Shown piece by piece: positions 30,366-39,731 of a stretch of DNA of 49,044 nt; positions within the stretch are counted from its first letter, which is position 1, and each line of letters starts with the position of its first letter. A program made the translations under genes and the position numbers. Source of the stretch: Nocardia araoensis NBRC 100135 (GTDB lineage: Bacteria > Actinomycetota > Actinomycetes > Mycobacteriales > Mycobacteriaceae). The stretch covers positions 1 to 49,044 of the forward strand of contig NZ_BAFR01000141.1 of NCBI RefSeq assembly GCF_000308435.1. Direction: 5' to 3'. The notes under the pieces are model-generated. The model ran no database searches and had not been told where the DNA came from. It saw nothing but the letters and a program-made list of their open reading frames with translations.

Positions 30366-31853
30366 TCAGCCTTGGGAGCCGGTCTGGGCCGCCTTCCAGT
30401 CCAGCGCGGAGCGCATCCGATCCAGGGTGACCTCGCGGCCGAGCAGTGCCAAGGATTCGTACAGCGGCGGGCTGATATGCGATCCGGTGACCGCGACCCG
30501 CACCGGGGCGAAGGCTTTGCGCGGTTTCAGCCCGAGATCATCGATCAGTGCCTTTTTCAGCGCGGCCTCGATCGATTCCGTCGTCCACTCGGTCAACGGC
30601 TCCACCGCGGTAATAGCGGCCTGCAATACCTCGGCCGCGTCGGCACCGAGATTCTTGGCCCCCGCCGCGGGGTCGATCGCGAACTCCTCCGCGGGCGCGA
30701 ACAAGAAACGCAGAAGGTCCCAGGCGTCGGACAACACGACAATCCTGGTCTGCACGAGTTCCGCCGCCGCGGCGAACACCTTCTCGTCGATTTCGGCGCC
30801 GATATGGCCGTGTCCGGTGAGATACTCCCGCAGTCGGTGGGCAAAATCACCCGGCGTCAGCAATCGGATGTGCTCGGCGTTGAGGGCGTCCGCCTTCTTC
30901 TGGTCGAATCGAGCCGGATTCGAATTTACTTTCGAAATGTCGAAGGCTTCGACCATCTCCGCCATGGAGAACACGTCGCGGTCCTCGGACAGGCCCCAGC
31001 CGAGTAGCGCGAGATAATTCAGCAAACCCTCGGGGATGAACCCGCGGTCGCGGTGGGCGAACAGATTCGACTCCGGATCACGCTTGGACAACTTCTTGTT
31101 GCCCTGACCCATGACGAACGGCAGGTGACCGAACTCGGGAGTGAAATCGGCGACCCCGATCCGGCGCAGCGCGCCGTACAGCGCGAGCTGGCGGGGGGTG
31201 GAGGAGAGCAGGTCCTCGCCGCGCAGCACGTGGGTGATCCGCATCAGCGCGTCGTCGACGGGGTTGACCAGCGTGTACAGCGGCTGGCCGTTGCCGCGGG
31301 TGAGCGCGAAGTCCGGGACGCTGCCCGCCTTGAAGGTGGTCTCCCCGCGCACCAGATCGTTCCAGGACAGGTCTTCCTCGGGCATCCGCAGCCGGACCAC
31401 GGCGGGGCGGCCCTCGGCCCGGTACGCCTCGATCCGCTCCGGCGTCAGGTCGCGATCGTAGTTGTCGTAACCCAGCTTGGGATCGCGCCCCGCGGCACGA
31501 TGGCGGGCCTCGACTTCCTCCGGAGTGGAGAACGATTCGTATGCCTCGCCAGCCTCCAGCAAACGCCGAACGACGTCCTGGTGCAAATCTTTTCGCTCCG
31601 ACTGGCGATATGGTCCGTACGGCCCACCGACCTCCGGCCCCTCGTCCCAGGTGAGGCCGAGCCAGCGCAGCGCATCGATAATCGCCCGGTAGGATTCCTC
31701 GGAATCCCGTGCGGCATCAGTGTCTTCGATCCGAAAGACGAATACGCCACCGTGGTGGCGGGCGTAGGCCCAGTTGAACAGCGCCGTGCGGATCAGGCCG
31801 ACGTGCGGTGTTCCGGTCGGTGACGGGCAGAATCGGACCCGTACTTCAGTCAT
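30366..31853 (-). CDS. gltX: glutamyl-tRNA synthetase
   Basis: Class I aminoacyl-tRNA synthetase; in this lineage probably non-discriminating, charging tRNA-Glu and tRNA-Gln. The 495 residues have the HIGH-type signature [20 protein letters not shown] (residues 7-26), [35 protein letters not shown] and the KMSKS-type KKLSKRD. The C-terminal helical anticodon domain contains [17 protein letters not shown] 31853 gives [14 protein letters not shown], the family start; the longer frame is rejected. It lies 13 bp after the FAH-family gene on the same strand (operon). Confidence 0.96.
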   Translation of the reverse strand: MTEVRVRFCPSPTGTPHVGLIRTALFNWAYARHHGGVFVFRIEDTDAARDSEESYRAIIDALRWLGLTWDEGPEVGGPYGPYRQSERKDLHQDVVRRLLEAGEAYESFSTPEEVEARHRAAGRDPKLGYDNYDRDLTPERIEAYRAEGRPAVVRLRMPEEDLSWNDLVRGETTFKAGSVPDFALTRGNGQPLYTLVNPVDDALMRITHVLRGEDLLSSTPRQLALYGALRRIGVADFTPEFGHLPFVMGQGNKKLSKRDPESNLFAHRDRGFIPEGLLNYLALLGWGLSEDRDVFSMAEMVEAFDISKVNSNPARFDQKKADALNAEHIRLLTPGDFAHRLREYLTGHGHIGAEIDEKVFAAAAELVQTRIVVLSDAWDLLRFLFAPAEEFAIDPAAGAKNLGADAAEVLQAAITAVEPLTEWTTESIEAALKKALIDDLGLKPRKAFAPVRVAVTGSHISPPLYESLALLGREVTLDRMRSALDWKAAQTGSQG

Positions 31854-31866
31854 GGCTCTCTTTCGA

Positions 31867-32640
31867 TCAGCGTTTGGCGGCAACGGGATTGGTGAGGGTT
31901 CCGATGCCCTCGACGGTCACCGAGACCTGCTGGCCCTCGCGCATCGGGCCGACCCCCTCGGGGGTGCCGGTGAGGATGACGTCACCGGGCAGCAGCGTCA
32001 TCACGGTGGTGATCCACTCGATGAGTTTCGGAATGTCGTGCAGCAGAAGCGAAGTGCGGCTGCGCTGGCGCACTTCGCCGTCGAGCTCGGTGACGATCTC
32101 CAGATCCGAAGGGTCCAAGGACGTTTCGATCCACGGACCGAGCGGGCAGAACGTGTCGTAGCCCTTGCCCCTGGTCCACTGGCCGTCGTGGCGCTGCTGG
32201 TCGCGTGCGGTCACGTCGTTGGCGGCGGTGTAACCGAGCACCACGTCCAGCGCGCGGGCGGCCGGCACGTCCTTGCAGGGGCGGCCGATGACGATCGCCA
32301 GCTCCCCTTCGTAGTCGACCTGAGCGGAACTGGGCGGCAGGATGATCGGGGCGTTCGGCCCCACGATCGCGGTGTTCGGCTTGAGGAAGATCACCGGGTC
32401 GGCGGGTGCGGGACCGCCCATCTCGGCGGCGTGGGCGGCGTAGTTCTTGCCGATGCAGACCACCTTGCTGGCCAGGATCGGCGCGAGCAGCCGCACGTCG
32501 GCCAGCGGCCAGCTCCGCCCGGTGAACGTCGGTGTGCCGAACGGGTGTTCCGCGATCTCCTTGGCCACGCTGTCGCTTCCGTCGCCTTCGATGCTGACGA
32601 AGGCGACTCCATCGGGACTGGCAACTCGACCTAGACGCAT
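31867..32640 (-). CDS. fumarylacetoacetate hydrolase family protein
   Basis: A 257-residue protein of the FAH superfamily, which cleaves or isomerises C-C bonds in acidic aromatic-degradation intermediates or acts as acylpyruvase/oxaloacetate decarboxylase. Visible marks are [32 protein letters not shown], the metal-binding [13 protein letters not shown] and [13 protein letters not shown], and a C-terminal [16 protein letters not shown]. The length and motifs match the gene next to gltX in mycobacteria. Its substrate is not known. It probably is co-transcribed with gltX. Confidence 0.9.
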   Translation of the reverse strand: MRLGRVASPDGVAFVSIEGDGSDSVAKEIAEHPFGTPTFTGRSWPLADVRLLAPILASKVVCIGKNYAAHAAEMGGPAPADPVIFLKPNTAIVGPNAPIILPPSSAQVDYEGELAIVIGRPCKDVPAARALDVVLGYTAANDVTARDQQRHDGQWTRGKGYDTFCPLGPWIETSLDPSDLEIVTELDGEVRQRSRTSLLLHDIPKLIEWITTVMTLLPGDVILTGTPEGVGPMREGQQVSVTVEGIGTLTNPVAAKR

Positions 32641-32803
32641 GCCCGGAGTCTATCGACCCGCCGCCACCTGCTCGAACGCGCCCGACCGGGTGGTACGGAA
32701 TCCGCCGGGATCCGGCGGCGACGCGCGCTGTGAGCAGTCCGACAGCGGCGACCGTCGAATCGAGCCGCCGCCGGGTGTACCGTGAGCAACGAAGTTCACA
32801 AAG

Positions 32804-32819
32804 TGGGAATTTTATCCCA
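32804..32819. promoter_or_regulatory. inverted repeat in an AT-rich promoter patch of the MFS gene
   Basis: TGGGA-ATTTTA-TCCCA (32804-32819) stands in an AT-rich patch that contrasts sharply with its surroundings, 26 bp before the MFS start. TTCACA at 32795 could be a -35. An operator role is inferred from symmetry and place only. Confidence 0.4.
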
Positions 32820-32845
32820 AATAATGAGATTTCGAGGTGAAGCCG

Positions 32846-34027
32846 ATGGCGACCGTCACGCAGATCGACGAGGTTCGGCGCTGGTCCATGCTCGGTCTCG
32901 GCGTGTTCGCCCAGGCCTCGAGCGCGGTTTTCATCCACGGCGTCCCGTTCCTGCTACCCGCGCTGACCGACCGCGGCATGCCGCTGGCGACGGCAGGCCT
33001 GCTGGTGGCCATGCCCACGGTGGGACTGGTGTGCACCCTGATCGCGTGGGGATATCTGGTCGACCGGATCGGCGAACGCAAGGTGCTGGTCGGCGGTCCG
33101 CTACTGATGCTGGCGGCCGGCTGTGCCGCGGCGACCACGACGAACGACATCGCCCTTGGCGCACTGCTGTTCCTCGGCGGCGTCGGGGCGGCCAGCACCA
33201 ACGGCGCGAGCGGCCGGGTGATCGTGGGCTGGTTCCCGCCGCAGCGGCGAGGGCTGGCGATGGGCATCAGGCAGACCGCGCAGCCGCTCGGCGTCGGCGT
33301 CGGCGCGCTGGCCATTCCGGCCGTGGCCGCCGCGCACGGTGTGCCCGCGGCCATTCTGGTTCCCGCGCTCATGGCGGGGGCGGCGGCCATGGGTTGCCTG
33401 GCGGGCATCGTCGACCCGCCGCGTCCCGACCGGTCCGCCGCCGATCCGGCGTTGCGCGCCAATCCCTATCGCGACAACGCCACGCTGTGGCGCATCCATC
33501 TGGTCTCGGTGCTGCTGGTCGTCCCGCAGGGCACCGTGTGGACGTTCGCGCTGCTGTGGCTGCACCGCGACGTCGGCTGGTCGCTGGCCGCAGCGGGTGC
33601 GCTGGTGACCGTCACGCAGATCCTCGGCGCGCTTGGCCGCATCGGCGCGGGCGCGTGGTCGGATCGCGTCGGCAGCCGGATGGGCCCGCTGCGTACGGTG
33701 GCCGTCGCCGCCGTACTGTCGATGGCCGCGCTGGCGCTGACCGCGTCGACCCACTGGTGGTGGGCCGCCATTCCATTGCTGATCGCCGCGTCCGTGATCA
33801 CCGTCTCCGACAACGGCTTGGCCTTCACCGCGGTCGCCGAGATCGCGGGCCCGTACTGGAGCGGCCGGGGTCTCGGCATCCAGAACACCGGGCAGAACCT
33901 GGCCATGGCCGCGGTCCCGCCGGTGTTCGGCGCCCTGATCACCGCGAGCGGCTTCCCCGCGGCCTTCCTTCTGGCCGCGGTCTCGGCCGTCGCGGCGGTC
34001 CCGCTGGTTCCCCGCGATCCCGACTAG
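32846..34027 (+). CDS. major facilitator superfamily transporter
   Basis: A 393-residue inner-membrane protein with about 12 hydrophobic helices. The MFS motif A between helices 2 and 3 is visible as GYLVDRIGERKVLVGG and again in the second half as GAWSDRVGSRMGPLR. VIVGWFPPQRRGLAMGIRQTAQPLG after helix 4 is typical of a subgroup of actinobacterial MFS permeases. ATG 32846 follows GAGGTGA by 5-6 nt; GTG 32837 lies inside that ribosome binding site. The position between the gltX/FAH pair and leuB matches a mycobacterial MFS gene (Rv2994 as I recall). The substrate is unknown. Confidence 0.87.
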   Translation: MATVTQIDEVRRWSMLGLGVFAQASSAVFIHGVPFLLPALTDRGMPLATAGLLVAMPTVGLVCTLIAWGYLVDRIGERKVLVGGPLLMLAAGCAAATTTNDIALGALLFLGGVGAASTNGASGRVIVGWFPPQRRGLAMGIRQTAQPLGVGVGALAIPAVAAAHGVPAAILVPALMAGAAAMGCLAGIVDPPRPDRSAADPALRANPYRDNATLWRIHLVSVLLVVPQGTVWTFALLWLHRDVGWSLAAAGALVTVTQILGALGRIGAGAWSDRVGSRMGPLRTVAVAAVLSMAALALTASTHWWWAAIPLLIAASVITVSDNGLAFTAVAEIAGPYWSGRGLGIQNTGQNLAMAAVPPVFGALITASGFPAAFLLAAVSAVAAVPLVPRDPD

Positions 34028-34044
34028 GTTCGCGCGTCGAACGA

Positions 34045-34207
34045 TTGCGCTACCTGTCCGCCCGGCAACGCCGTAGACGTGACACGCGAAGGTGCCGTCG
34101 AACAGGTCCTCGCGGGTCGCGACGACTTCGGGAACGATGCCGATCTGTAGCGCGGCCAAAGGACGCATCATCCAGGACGAGCGCGATCAGGTGCCGGCCC
34201 GGACGCA
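34045..34207 (-). pseudogene. possible frameshifted ORF fragment between MFS gene and leuB
   Basis: On the minus strand one frame reads MRPLAALQIGIVPEVVATR then EDLFDGTFACHVYGVAG, which is protein-like. Immediately upstream the neighbouring frame reads LRPGRHLIALVLDDA. Together they suggest one coding segment broken by a frameshift and missing both ends. I do not recognise the family. There is no ribosome binding site. Confidence 0.3.
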
Positions 34208-34243
34208 GGAAGGTCCCGTTGCCGAGTGGCAGCGGGACCTTCC
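34208..34243 (-). terminator. terminator of leuB
   Basis: GGAAGGTCCCG (34208-34218) pairs with CGGGACCTTCC (34233-34243), with an inner TGCC/GGCA stem. It starts 13 bp after the leuB stop. Confidence 0.85.
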
Positions 34244-34255
34244 GGTGCGACGGAG

Positions 34256-35263
34256 TCAGAGGGTGGCCGCGATACGGTCGCCGATCTCCACGGTCGACGC
34301 CGCGCCGGAGCGCGACTCGAGATCCTTCGCGACCGCCGACTCGATGCGCGCGGCCGCCTCGGCATCGCCCAGGTGGTTGAGCAGCAGGGCGACCGAGAGG
34401 ATCGCCGCGGTCGGGTCGGCCTTGGACTGGCCCGCGATGTCGGGGGCGCTGCCGTGCACCGGCTCGAACATGCTCGGGTTGGCGCCGGAGGCATCGATGT
34501 TGCCGCTGGCGGCGAGGCCGATGCCACCGCTCACGGCGGCGGCCAGGTCGGTGATGATGTCGCCGAAGAGGTTGTCGGTGACGATCACGTCGAAGCGGCC
34601 CGGGTCGTTGACCATGTGGATGGTCGCGGCGTCGATGTGCTGGTAAGCCGTTGTGACTTCGGGGAACTCGGTCGCGACCTCGTCCACCGTGCGCTGCCAG
34701 AGCGAGCCGGCGAAGGTGAGCACGTTGTTCTTGTGCACCAGCGTCAGGTGCTTGCGCCGGGCCTGCGCCTTGGCGAAGGCGTAGCGCACCACGCGCTCGA
34801 TGCCGAAGCGGGTGTTGGTGCTGACCTCGGTGGCCACCTCGTGCGGGGTGCCGACGCGGATCGCGCCGCCGGTGCCGGTGTACGGGCCCTCGGTGCCCTC
34901 GCGCACGACGACGAAGTCGATGTCGGGGTTACCCGCCAGCGGGCTGGTGACGCCCGGGAACAGTTTGGACGGCCGCAGGTTCACGTGGTGGTCCAGTGCG
35001 AACCGGGTGCGCAGCAACAGGCCGCGTTCGAGCACACCGCTGGGTACCGACGGGTCGCCGATCGCGCCGAGCAGGATCGCGTCGTGCTGCTTCAACTCGG
35101 GCAGCACCGAATCCGGGAGGATCTCGCCGGTCGCGTGGTAACGGCGCGCACCGAGGTCGTACTCGGTCTTCTCGACGCCGGGCACGACCGCGTCGAGCAC
35201 CTTCAGCGCCTCGGCGATGACCTCGGGCCCGATCCCGTCGCCCGGGATGACAGCAAGCTTCAT
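34256..35263 (-). CDS. leuB: 3-isopropylmalate dehydrogenase
   Basis: Oxidatively decarboxylates 3-isopropylmalate, third step of leucine synthesis, with NAD. The 335 residues show [20 protein letters not shown] at the N-terminus, [17 protein letters not shown] (substrate arginines), [28 protein letters not shown] and [16 protein letters not shown] 35263 lies 8 nt after GGAG. It stands apart from leuCD, 7 kb away, as in mycobacteria. It is separated from serA by about 220 bp with a terminator, so it has its own promoter. Confidence 0.97.
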   Translation of the reverse strand: MKLAVIPGDGIGPEVIAEALKVLDAVVPGVEKTEYDLGARRYHATGEILPDSVLPELKQHDAILLGAIGDPSVPSGVLERGLLLRTRFALDHHVNLRPSKLFPGVTSPLAGNPDIDFVVVREGTEGPYTGTGGAIRVGTPHEVATEVSTNTRFGIERVVRYAFAKAQARRKHLTLVHKNNVLTFAGSLWQRTVDEVATEFPEVTTAYQHIDAATIHMVNDPGRFDVIVTDNLFGDIITDLAAAVSGGIGLAASGNIDASGANPSMFEPVHGSAPDIAGQSKADPTAAILSVALLLNHLGDAEAAARIESAVAKDLESRSGAASTVEIGDRIAATL

Positions 35264-35413
35264 GACAAATGCTCCGTTCGATATTGCCGGTCGCGCCCGC
35301 CGCAACGTGCGGCCCGGAGGCGACCGTCGGCGTGCGCACGACATTCCGGCCGGGTGACCGCAGCACCGTCACGGTACTCGGCGCGGCCGGATCGCCGAGC
35401 ACCGGGCGCAGAG

Positions 35414-35448
35414 CGGCGCCGCGCACGAGTGCTTCGTGCGCGGCGCCG
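35414..35448 (-). terminator. terminator of serA
   Basis: A 15-bp perfect stem (35414-35428 with 35434-35448) and 5-nt loop GTGCT, 38 bp beyond the serA stop. Confidence 0.8.
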
Positions 35449-35485
35449 GTTCCGCGTTCACCGGGGTTCCGCGCCCCGGATCGGA

Positions 35486-37084
35486 TCAGGACAGGTCGAC
35501 CTGGACGACCTTGGCCGCGCCGACCGACTCGGCGATCGCAGCCTGCACGTCGGCGGGCACCTCGCGGGCCACGCGCAGCACCACGGTGGCGCCCTCCTTG
35601 TCGACGTCCTGGGTCAGCTGCGCGGCCAGGATGTCGACCTCGGCCTCGCCGAGCTTGGTGCCGATCCGGCCCAGCGCGCCCGGCCGGTCCTCGTAGTTGA
35701 GGATGGCCAGGTTGAGGCCCTCGGCGCGCATGTCGTAGTTGCGGCCGTTGATGTTGACGATCTTCTCCACCAGCTGCGGCTCGGTCAGCGTGCCCGCCAC
35801 GTTCAGGGTGCTGCCATCGCCGAACACGGCGCGCAGGTCGACGACGCTGCGGTGGCTCGGGCTCTCCGTGGCGGTGGTGACCTCGGCGGTGATGCCCCGC
35901 TCCTTGGCCAGCGCGGGCGCGTTGACGAAGGTGACCTGGTCCTCGACCAGCGCCGAGAAGATACCGCGCAGCGCGGACAGTTCCAGCACGCCGACCTCCT
36001 GCGCCGCCAGCTCGCCGCGCACCTGCACCTCCACGCTGACCGGCAGCTCGTTGGACAGCGCGCCGAGCAGGGCGCCCTGCTTGCGGACGATGTCCAGCCA
36101 GGGGGCGACCTCTTCGCCGACGGCGCCACCGGTGACGTTCACCGCGCCCGGCACGAACTCACCGGCCAGCGCCAGCAGCACCGACTTGGCGACGTCGGTG
36201 CCCGCGCGGTCCTGGGCCTCGGCGGTGGAGGCGCCCAGGTGCGGGGTCACCACGACCTGCGGCAGGTCGAACAGCGGGCTGTCGGTGCACGGCTCGGTCT
36301 CGAACACGTCCAAGCCCGCGGCGCGCACGTGACCGGACTTGATGGCCTCGGCCAGGGCGGCCTCGTCGACCAAGCCACCGCGGGCGGCGTTGACGATGAT
36401 CACGCCGGGCTTGGTCTTGGCGATGGCCTCCTTGCCGATGATGCCCTTGGTCTCCGGGGTCTTCGGCAGGTGGATCGAGATCAGATCGGCACGCTCGAGC
36501 AGTTCGTCCAGGCTGAGCAGTTCGATGCCCAGCTGCGCGGCGCGCGCGGGCGACACGTAGGGGTCGTAGGCGACGATCTTGGTCTCGAAGGCGGCCAGAC
36601 GCGCGGCGAACAGCTGACCGATGCGGCCGAGGCCGACGACGCCGACGGTCTTGTCGAAGATCTCGACGCCGTTGAACTTGCTGCGCTGCCAAGTGTGTTC
36701 CCGGAGCGTGGCGTCCGCGGCGGGGATCTGACGGGCGGCCGCGAGCAGCAGGGTGACGGCGTGCTCGGCGGCGGTGTGGATGTTCGAGGTGGGCGCGTTC
36801 ACGACCATGACGCCGCGCTCGGTGGCGGCGGGCACGTCGACGTTGTCCAGGCCGACGCCGGCGCGGGCGACGATCTTCAGGTTCTTTCCGGCTTCCAGGA
36901 CTTCGGCGTCGACCGTGGTCGCCGACCGCACCAGCAGCGCGTCGGCCTCGGGCACGGCGGCCAGCAGGGCCGGGCGGTCGGGTCCGTCGACCCACCGGAC
37001 CTCGACACCGTCACCGAGCGCGTCGACGGTCGACTGGGCGAGCTTGTCGGCGATCAGAACTACAGGACGGCCTGCTTGGCTCAC
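35486..37084 (-). CDS. serA: D-3-phosphoglycerate dehydrogenase, long actinobacterial form
   Basis: First step of serine synthesis, oxidising 3-phosphoglycerate with NAD. The 532 residues are the long type: substrate and Rossmann domains ([50 protein letters not shown]), then the intervening domain ([18 protein letters not shown]), then a C-terminal ACT domain ([20 protein letters not shown]). The mycobacterial enzyme of this type is inhibited by serine through the ACT domain. GTG 37084 follows AGGAG by about 8 nt; the upstream in-frame extension is rejected. The stop is followed by a strong hairpin. Confidence 0.97.
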   Translation of the reverse strand: MSQAGRPVVLIADKLAQSTVDALGDGVEVRWVDGPDRPALLAAVPEADALLVRSATTVDAEVLEAGKNLKIVARAGVGLDNVDVPAATERGVMVVNAPTSNIHTAAEHAVTLLLAAARQIPAADATLREHTWQRSKFNGVEIFDKTVGVVGLGRIGQLFAARLAAFETKIVAYDPYVSPARAAQLGIELLSLDELLERADLISIHLPKTPETKGIIGKEAIAKTKPGVIIVNAARGGLVDEAALAEAIKSGHVRAAGLDVFETEPCTDSPLFDLPQVVVTPHLGASTAEAQDRAGTDVAKSVLLALAGEFVPGAVNVTGGAVGEEVAPWLDIVRKQGALLGALSNELPVSVEVQVRGELAAQEVGVLELSALRGIFSALVEDQVTFVNAPALAKERGITAEVTTATESPSHRSVVDLRAVFGDGSTLNVAGTLTEPQLVEKIVNINGRNYDMRAEGLNLAILNYEDRPGALGRIGTKLGEAEVDILAAQLTQDVDKEGATVVLRVAREVPADVQAAIAESVGAAKVVQVDLS

Positions 37085-37198
37085 GTGGAGTACTCCTGGG
37101 GATGTGGTCGGCAATTACCGCCGACCAGCTTAGTGCGCCCGATTTCCGTCTCGGCTACCACCTGGTAGGCGGCCGTCCTCAGTCCCGGCGCTGGTAAA

Positions 37199-37220
37199 AA
37201 TATGCAGACCGGTCTACAGT
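37199..37220 (+). promoter_or_regulatory. TetR operator copy 1 with leaderless promoter
   Basis: AATATGCAGACCGGTCTA (37199-37216) holds the palindrome AGACCGGTCT. TACAGT at 37215-37220 fits a -10 whose start point would be the ATG at 37228. The operator overlaps the promoter, so the TetR protein should repress itself. A near-identical copy lies at 37824. Confidence 0.7.
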
Positions 37221-37227
37221 CGGGCGC

Positions 37228-37782
37228 ATGGGCGTCAAAGGCACCGAGACTCGCGGCAAACTCGTCGACGCGGCGCGCACGCTGGTGGAGCGGCACGGCT
37301 ACTACGGTGCCGGGCTCAACCAGATCCTCGCGGCCAGCGGGGCGCCGCGCGGATCGCTGTACTTCCACTTCCCCGGCGGCAAGGACGAATTGGTCGCGGC
37401 GGCGATCGCCCAGGCGGGTAAGGAGATCACGACGCTGATCGACACGATCGAGCCGGGCGACGCCGCGGCGGCCGCGAGCAGGCTGCTCCGAGCGTTCGGC
37501 GACCGGCTGGAAGCATCCGGCTGGCAACAAGGCTGTCCGGTCGCCACCGTCGCCCTGGACGTCGCCGCGGGGAACGACCCGATCCAGACCGAGTGCGCCG
37601 CCGCGTACGCCGCATGGGAGCAGGCGCTGCGGATCCGGCTGCGAGCCGATGGCCGCGACGACGCGGACGATCTCGCGGCCGCGGTGCTCGCGATGGTCGA
37701 GGGCGCACTGTTGCTGGCGCGTGCGCAGCGCAGCCGTGAACCTTTGGAGCGGGTCGAACGCACGCTGCGCGCCATGATCTGA
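37228..37782 (+). CDS. TetR/AcrR-family repressor, YxaF/LmrA type
   Basis: A 184-residue repressor. The helix-turn-helix domain is at residues 6-55 (ETRGKLVDAARTLVERHGYY, LNQILAASGAPRGSLYFHF, PGGKDELVAAAI). The C-terminal ligand domain has GWQQGCPVATVALDVAAGND, typical of the LmrA/YxaF subgroup, where GCP(V)AT is conserved. Such regulators respond to small hydrophobic compounds. The gene is followed 73 bp later by the fused epimerase/hydrolase gene, and both have the same 18-bp operator-like sequence upstream, so it probably controls itself and that gene. No Shine-Dalgarno precedes ATG 37228, consistent with a leaderless message. Confidence 0.88.
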   Translation: MGVKGTETRGKLVDAARTLVERHGYYGAGLNQILAASGAPRGSLYFHFPGGKDELVAAAIAQAGKEITTLIDTIEPGDAAAAASRLLRAFGDRLEASGWQQGCPVATVALDVAAGNDPIQTECAAAYAAWEQALRIRLRADGRDDADDLAAAVLAMVEGALLLARAQRSREPLERVERTLRAMI

Positions 37783-37823
37783 GCCCCGAATTCCGATCAC
37801 GGAGCACTTTCACATGTCCACGA

Positions 37824-37849
37824 AATATGTAGACCGGTCTAGTAAGGAG
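37824..37849 (+). promoter_or_regulatory. TetR operator copy 2 and ribosome binding site of the fusion gene
   Basis: AATATGTAGACCGGTCTA (37824-37841) differs from copy 1 at one position of 18 and contains the perfect 12-bp palindrome TAGACCGGTCTA. AAGGAG follows at 37844-37849, 6 nt before ATG 37856. Confidence 0.75.
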
Positions 37850-37855
37850 ATTTCC

Positions 37856-39565
37856 ATGTCCGACAGCATCGTCTTCGGAGCCGCCGGGTTCCTCGGCCGC
37901 AACGCGGTCGCCCGCCTGCTCCAGCAAGGTCATTCCGTCGCCGCCGCGTTGCGGGCCGGCAGCGAGGAGCGGCTCACCAGTTGGTTGCGCAGGCAGAGCG
38001 TGGACGACAGTCGGCTGGAGATCGTGGCCTGCGACGTGACCGCGCCGGATCTCGGCTTGCCCGCCGAGTTCGATCCGTCCGGCGTTCGCGACGTGTACAA
38101 CTGCGCGGCCCGCTTCGCTTTCGGGCTCGCCGCCGAGGACGCGTACGCGGTGAACGTCACCGGGGCGCTGCGAGTGCTGGAGTGGGCCGCCGCCCTCCCC
38201 GAGTTGCGACGCGTCGTGCACATCACCGGATATCGGATCACCGTCGAGGAATCCGAGGAGCAGCACTACGAGAACGGCGCGTACGGCGCGTCGAAGTTCG
38301 AATCGGATCCGCTGCTGCGCCGCCGGGCGGCCGAACTGGGCGTCGCGCTGACCGTCGCGAACCCGAGCAGCGTGATCGGCCCCGGCCAGTACATCGGGCT
38401 GGCGAGCGTGGTCGAGGACCTGTGGAACGGGCGGCTCCCGGCCCTCCCCGGCGGGCCCGAGACCTTCGTGCCGATCGTCGATCTGGACTACTTCACGGAT
38501 TTCTTGATCAGCTTGCCAACGCTGCCCGATACCGCGGGCCGGTCCTACACGGTTCTCGATGATCGAACTCCGGTGCTGCCGAAGCTGATTCGGCTGCTGG
38601 CGGATCACCTCGGCGTCCGCGCGCCCCGGTTCTCCATTCCGGTCGGCGTGATCTCGAAGCTCCCGCCCGCGCTGACCGGCGCCGATCCGGAGACGCTGAG
38701 CTTCATCGCCGACGACCGCTACGACACGTCGGCGGCGCGGGAGGTGGCGCGCCGGGCCGGGCTCACCATGCCGCCGACGGAGGCGACCGTGCTGGGATGG
38801 GCGGACCATCTGGTGGCCAGCCGGTTCGGCGCGGTAGCCGATGACCCGACCGCCGGTTTCGTCGACGGCGTCTGGGTGAGCGGCGACCGTTTCCGCCCCG
38901 CTTACGTTCTGGTACACGGCCTTCCGCTGGACGGTGAATCCTGGAACGCGGTGCGCGCGGAACTGGACGGGCCCAGTTTGGTCGTGGACCTGCCCGGCCT
39001 CGGACGTTCGGCGCCGGGGGATCGCGACGCCGTACTGCCGAGATTGCTGGCTTCGGTGCGCACGCGCCCCGTGCTGGTCGGACACTCGCTCGGCTGCGGT
39101 CCGGTGCTGCGGTACGCGGCGGAGCATCCCGACCGGGTTTCGGGTGTGGTGCTGGTCGCCCCCGCCTTCTTGCAGCCGCGGTCGAGCCGGTTGCTGCGCT
39201 CGCCCCTCGCGACGGCGGCGATGCGCCGGATCTCGGCGGCGGAGCTGGCGAAACGGCTGGGCGTGCCCGAGAGTGACGCGATCGGCAGCGCGGCGGCGAA
39301 CCTGCGCAGGCCCGGCGTCGCGGGCCGAACGGTCGCCGCGCTGCGCTGGGCGAGTGCTCCCGCGCGGCGCGAAGAGTTGCGGACTTTGCTCCACAGAGTT
39401 GCGGTGCCCGTCCGAGTCATCGCTGGTTCCGCCGACCCCGTCACCGTCTCGACCGCACGGGAGTGGGTTCCGATCGAGGGCGCGGGCCACTATCCGCAAC
39501 TGACCCACCCGGCCCAGGTGGCGGCGGAACTCACCCGGATCTCCGCCGTCGCGGCGCAGGGCTGA
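37856..39565 (+). CDS. fused NAD-dependent epimerase/dehydratase and alpha/beta hydrolase
   Basis: A 569-residue two-domain protein. Residues 1-330 are an extended/atypical SDR: GAAGFLGRN (8-16) is the dinucleotide loop, YGASK (Tyr143, Lys147) the catalytic pair, ANPSSVIGPGQYIG the substrate loop. Residues 348-569 are an alpha/beta hydrolase: VLVHGLPLDGESW, nucleophile elbow GHSLGC with Ser411, and the C-terminal His in GAGHYPQLTHPAQV. A reductase or dehydratase would thus be joined to an esterase or thioesterase on one chain. ATG 37856 is chosen for its AAGGAG; an upstream ATG at 37814 would place the operator inside the gene. The substrate is unknown. A frameshift joining two genes is unlikely since the linker keeps frame and codon bias. 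Confidence 0.87.
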   Translation: MSDSIVFGAAGFLGRNAVARLLQQGHSVAAALRAGSEERLTSWLRRQSVDDSRLEIVACDVTAPDLGLPAEFDPSGVRDVYNCAARFAFGLAAEDAYAVNVTGALRVLEWAAALPELRRVVHITGYRITVEESEEQHYENGAYGASKFESDPLLRRRAAELGVALTVANPSSVIGPGQYIGLASVVEDLWNGRLPALPGGPETFVPIVDLDYFTDFLISLPTLPDTAGRSYTVLDDRTPVLPKLIRLLADHLGVRAPRFSIPVGVISKLPPALTGADPETLSFIADDRYDTSAAREVARRAGLTMPPTEATVLGWADHLVASRFGAVADDPTAGFVDGVWVSGDRFRPAYVLVHGLPLDGESWNAVRAELDGPSLVVDLPGLGRSAPGDRDAVLPRLLASVRTRPVLVGHSLGCGPVLRYAAEHPDRVSGVVLVAPAFLQPRSSRLLRSPLATAAMRRISAAELAKRLGVPESDAIGSAAANLRRPGVAGRTVAALRWASAPARREELRTLLHRVAVPVRVIAGSADPVTVSTAREWVPIEGAGHYPQLTHPAQVAAELTRISAVAAQG

Positions 39566-39612
39566 TCTCGCACTCCGACATCGCGGCGCAAGGCCGATCT
39601 CCAACTCCGGCG
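39549..39612. repeat. imperfect 32-bp tandem duplication at the end of the fusion gene
   Basis: TCGCGGCGCAGGGCTGATCT... (39549-39580) is repeated as TCGCGGCGCAAGGCCGATCT... (39581-39612), with about five differences in the 32 bp. The first copy spans the stop codon, so the last codons are echoed in non-coding DNA. Confidence 0.7.
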
Positions 39613-39638
39613 TCGGGGGCACGCGACCGCACACAGCG

Positions 39639-39673
39639 GCGGGCCCCCACACCACCAAGGTGCGGGGGCCCGC
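39639..39673. terminator. convergent (bidirectional) terminator
   Basis: GCGGGCCCCC (39639-39648) pairs with GGGGGCCCGC (39664-39673); the stem continues inside with one mismatch. It lies between the plus-strand fusion gene and the minus-strand small-peptide gene and can serve both. Confidence 0.75.
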
Positions 39674-39731
39674 TCGGTCACGCCATCGGTCGGCGTGCGA
39701 CCCGGTCGACCCTGCTCGACCGTTACGCCGG

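Noticed and set aside
34226..37168. 980-residue plus-strand frame over leuB and serA
   Set aside because: Antisense to two fully recognisable genes.
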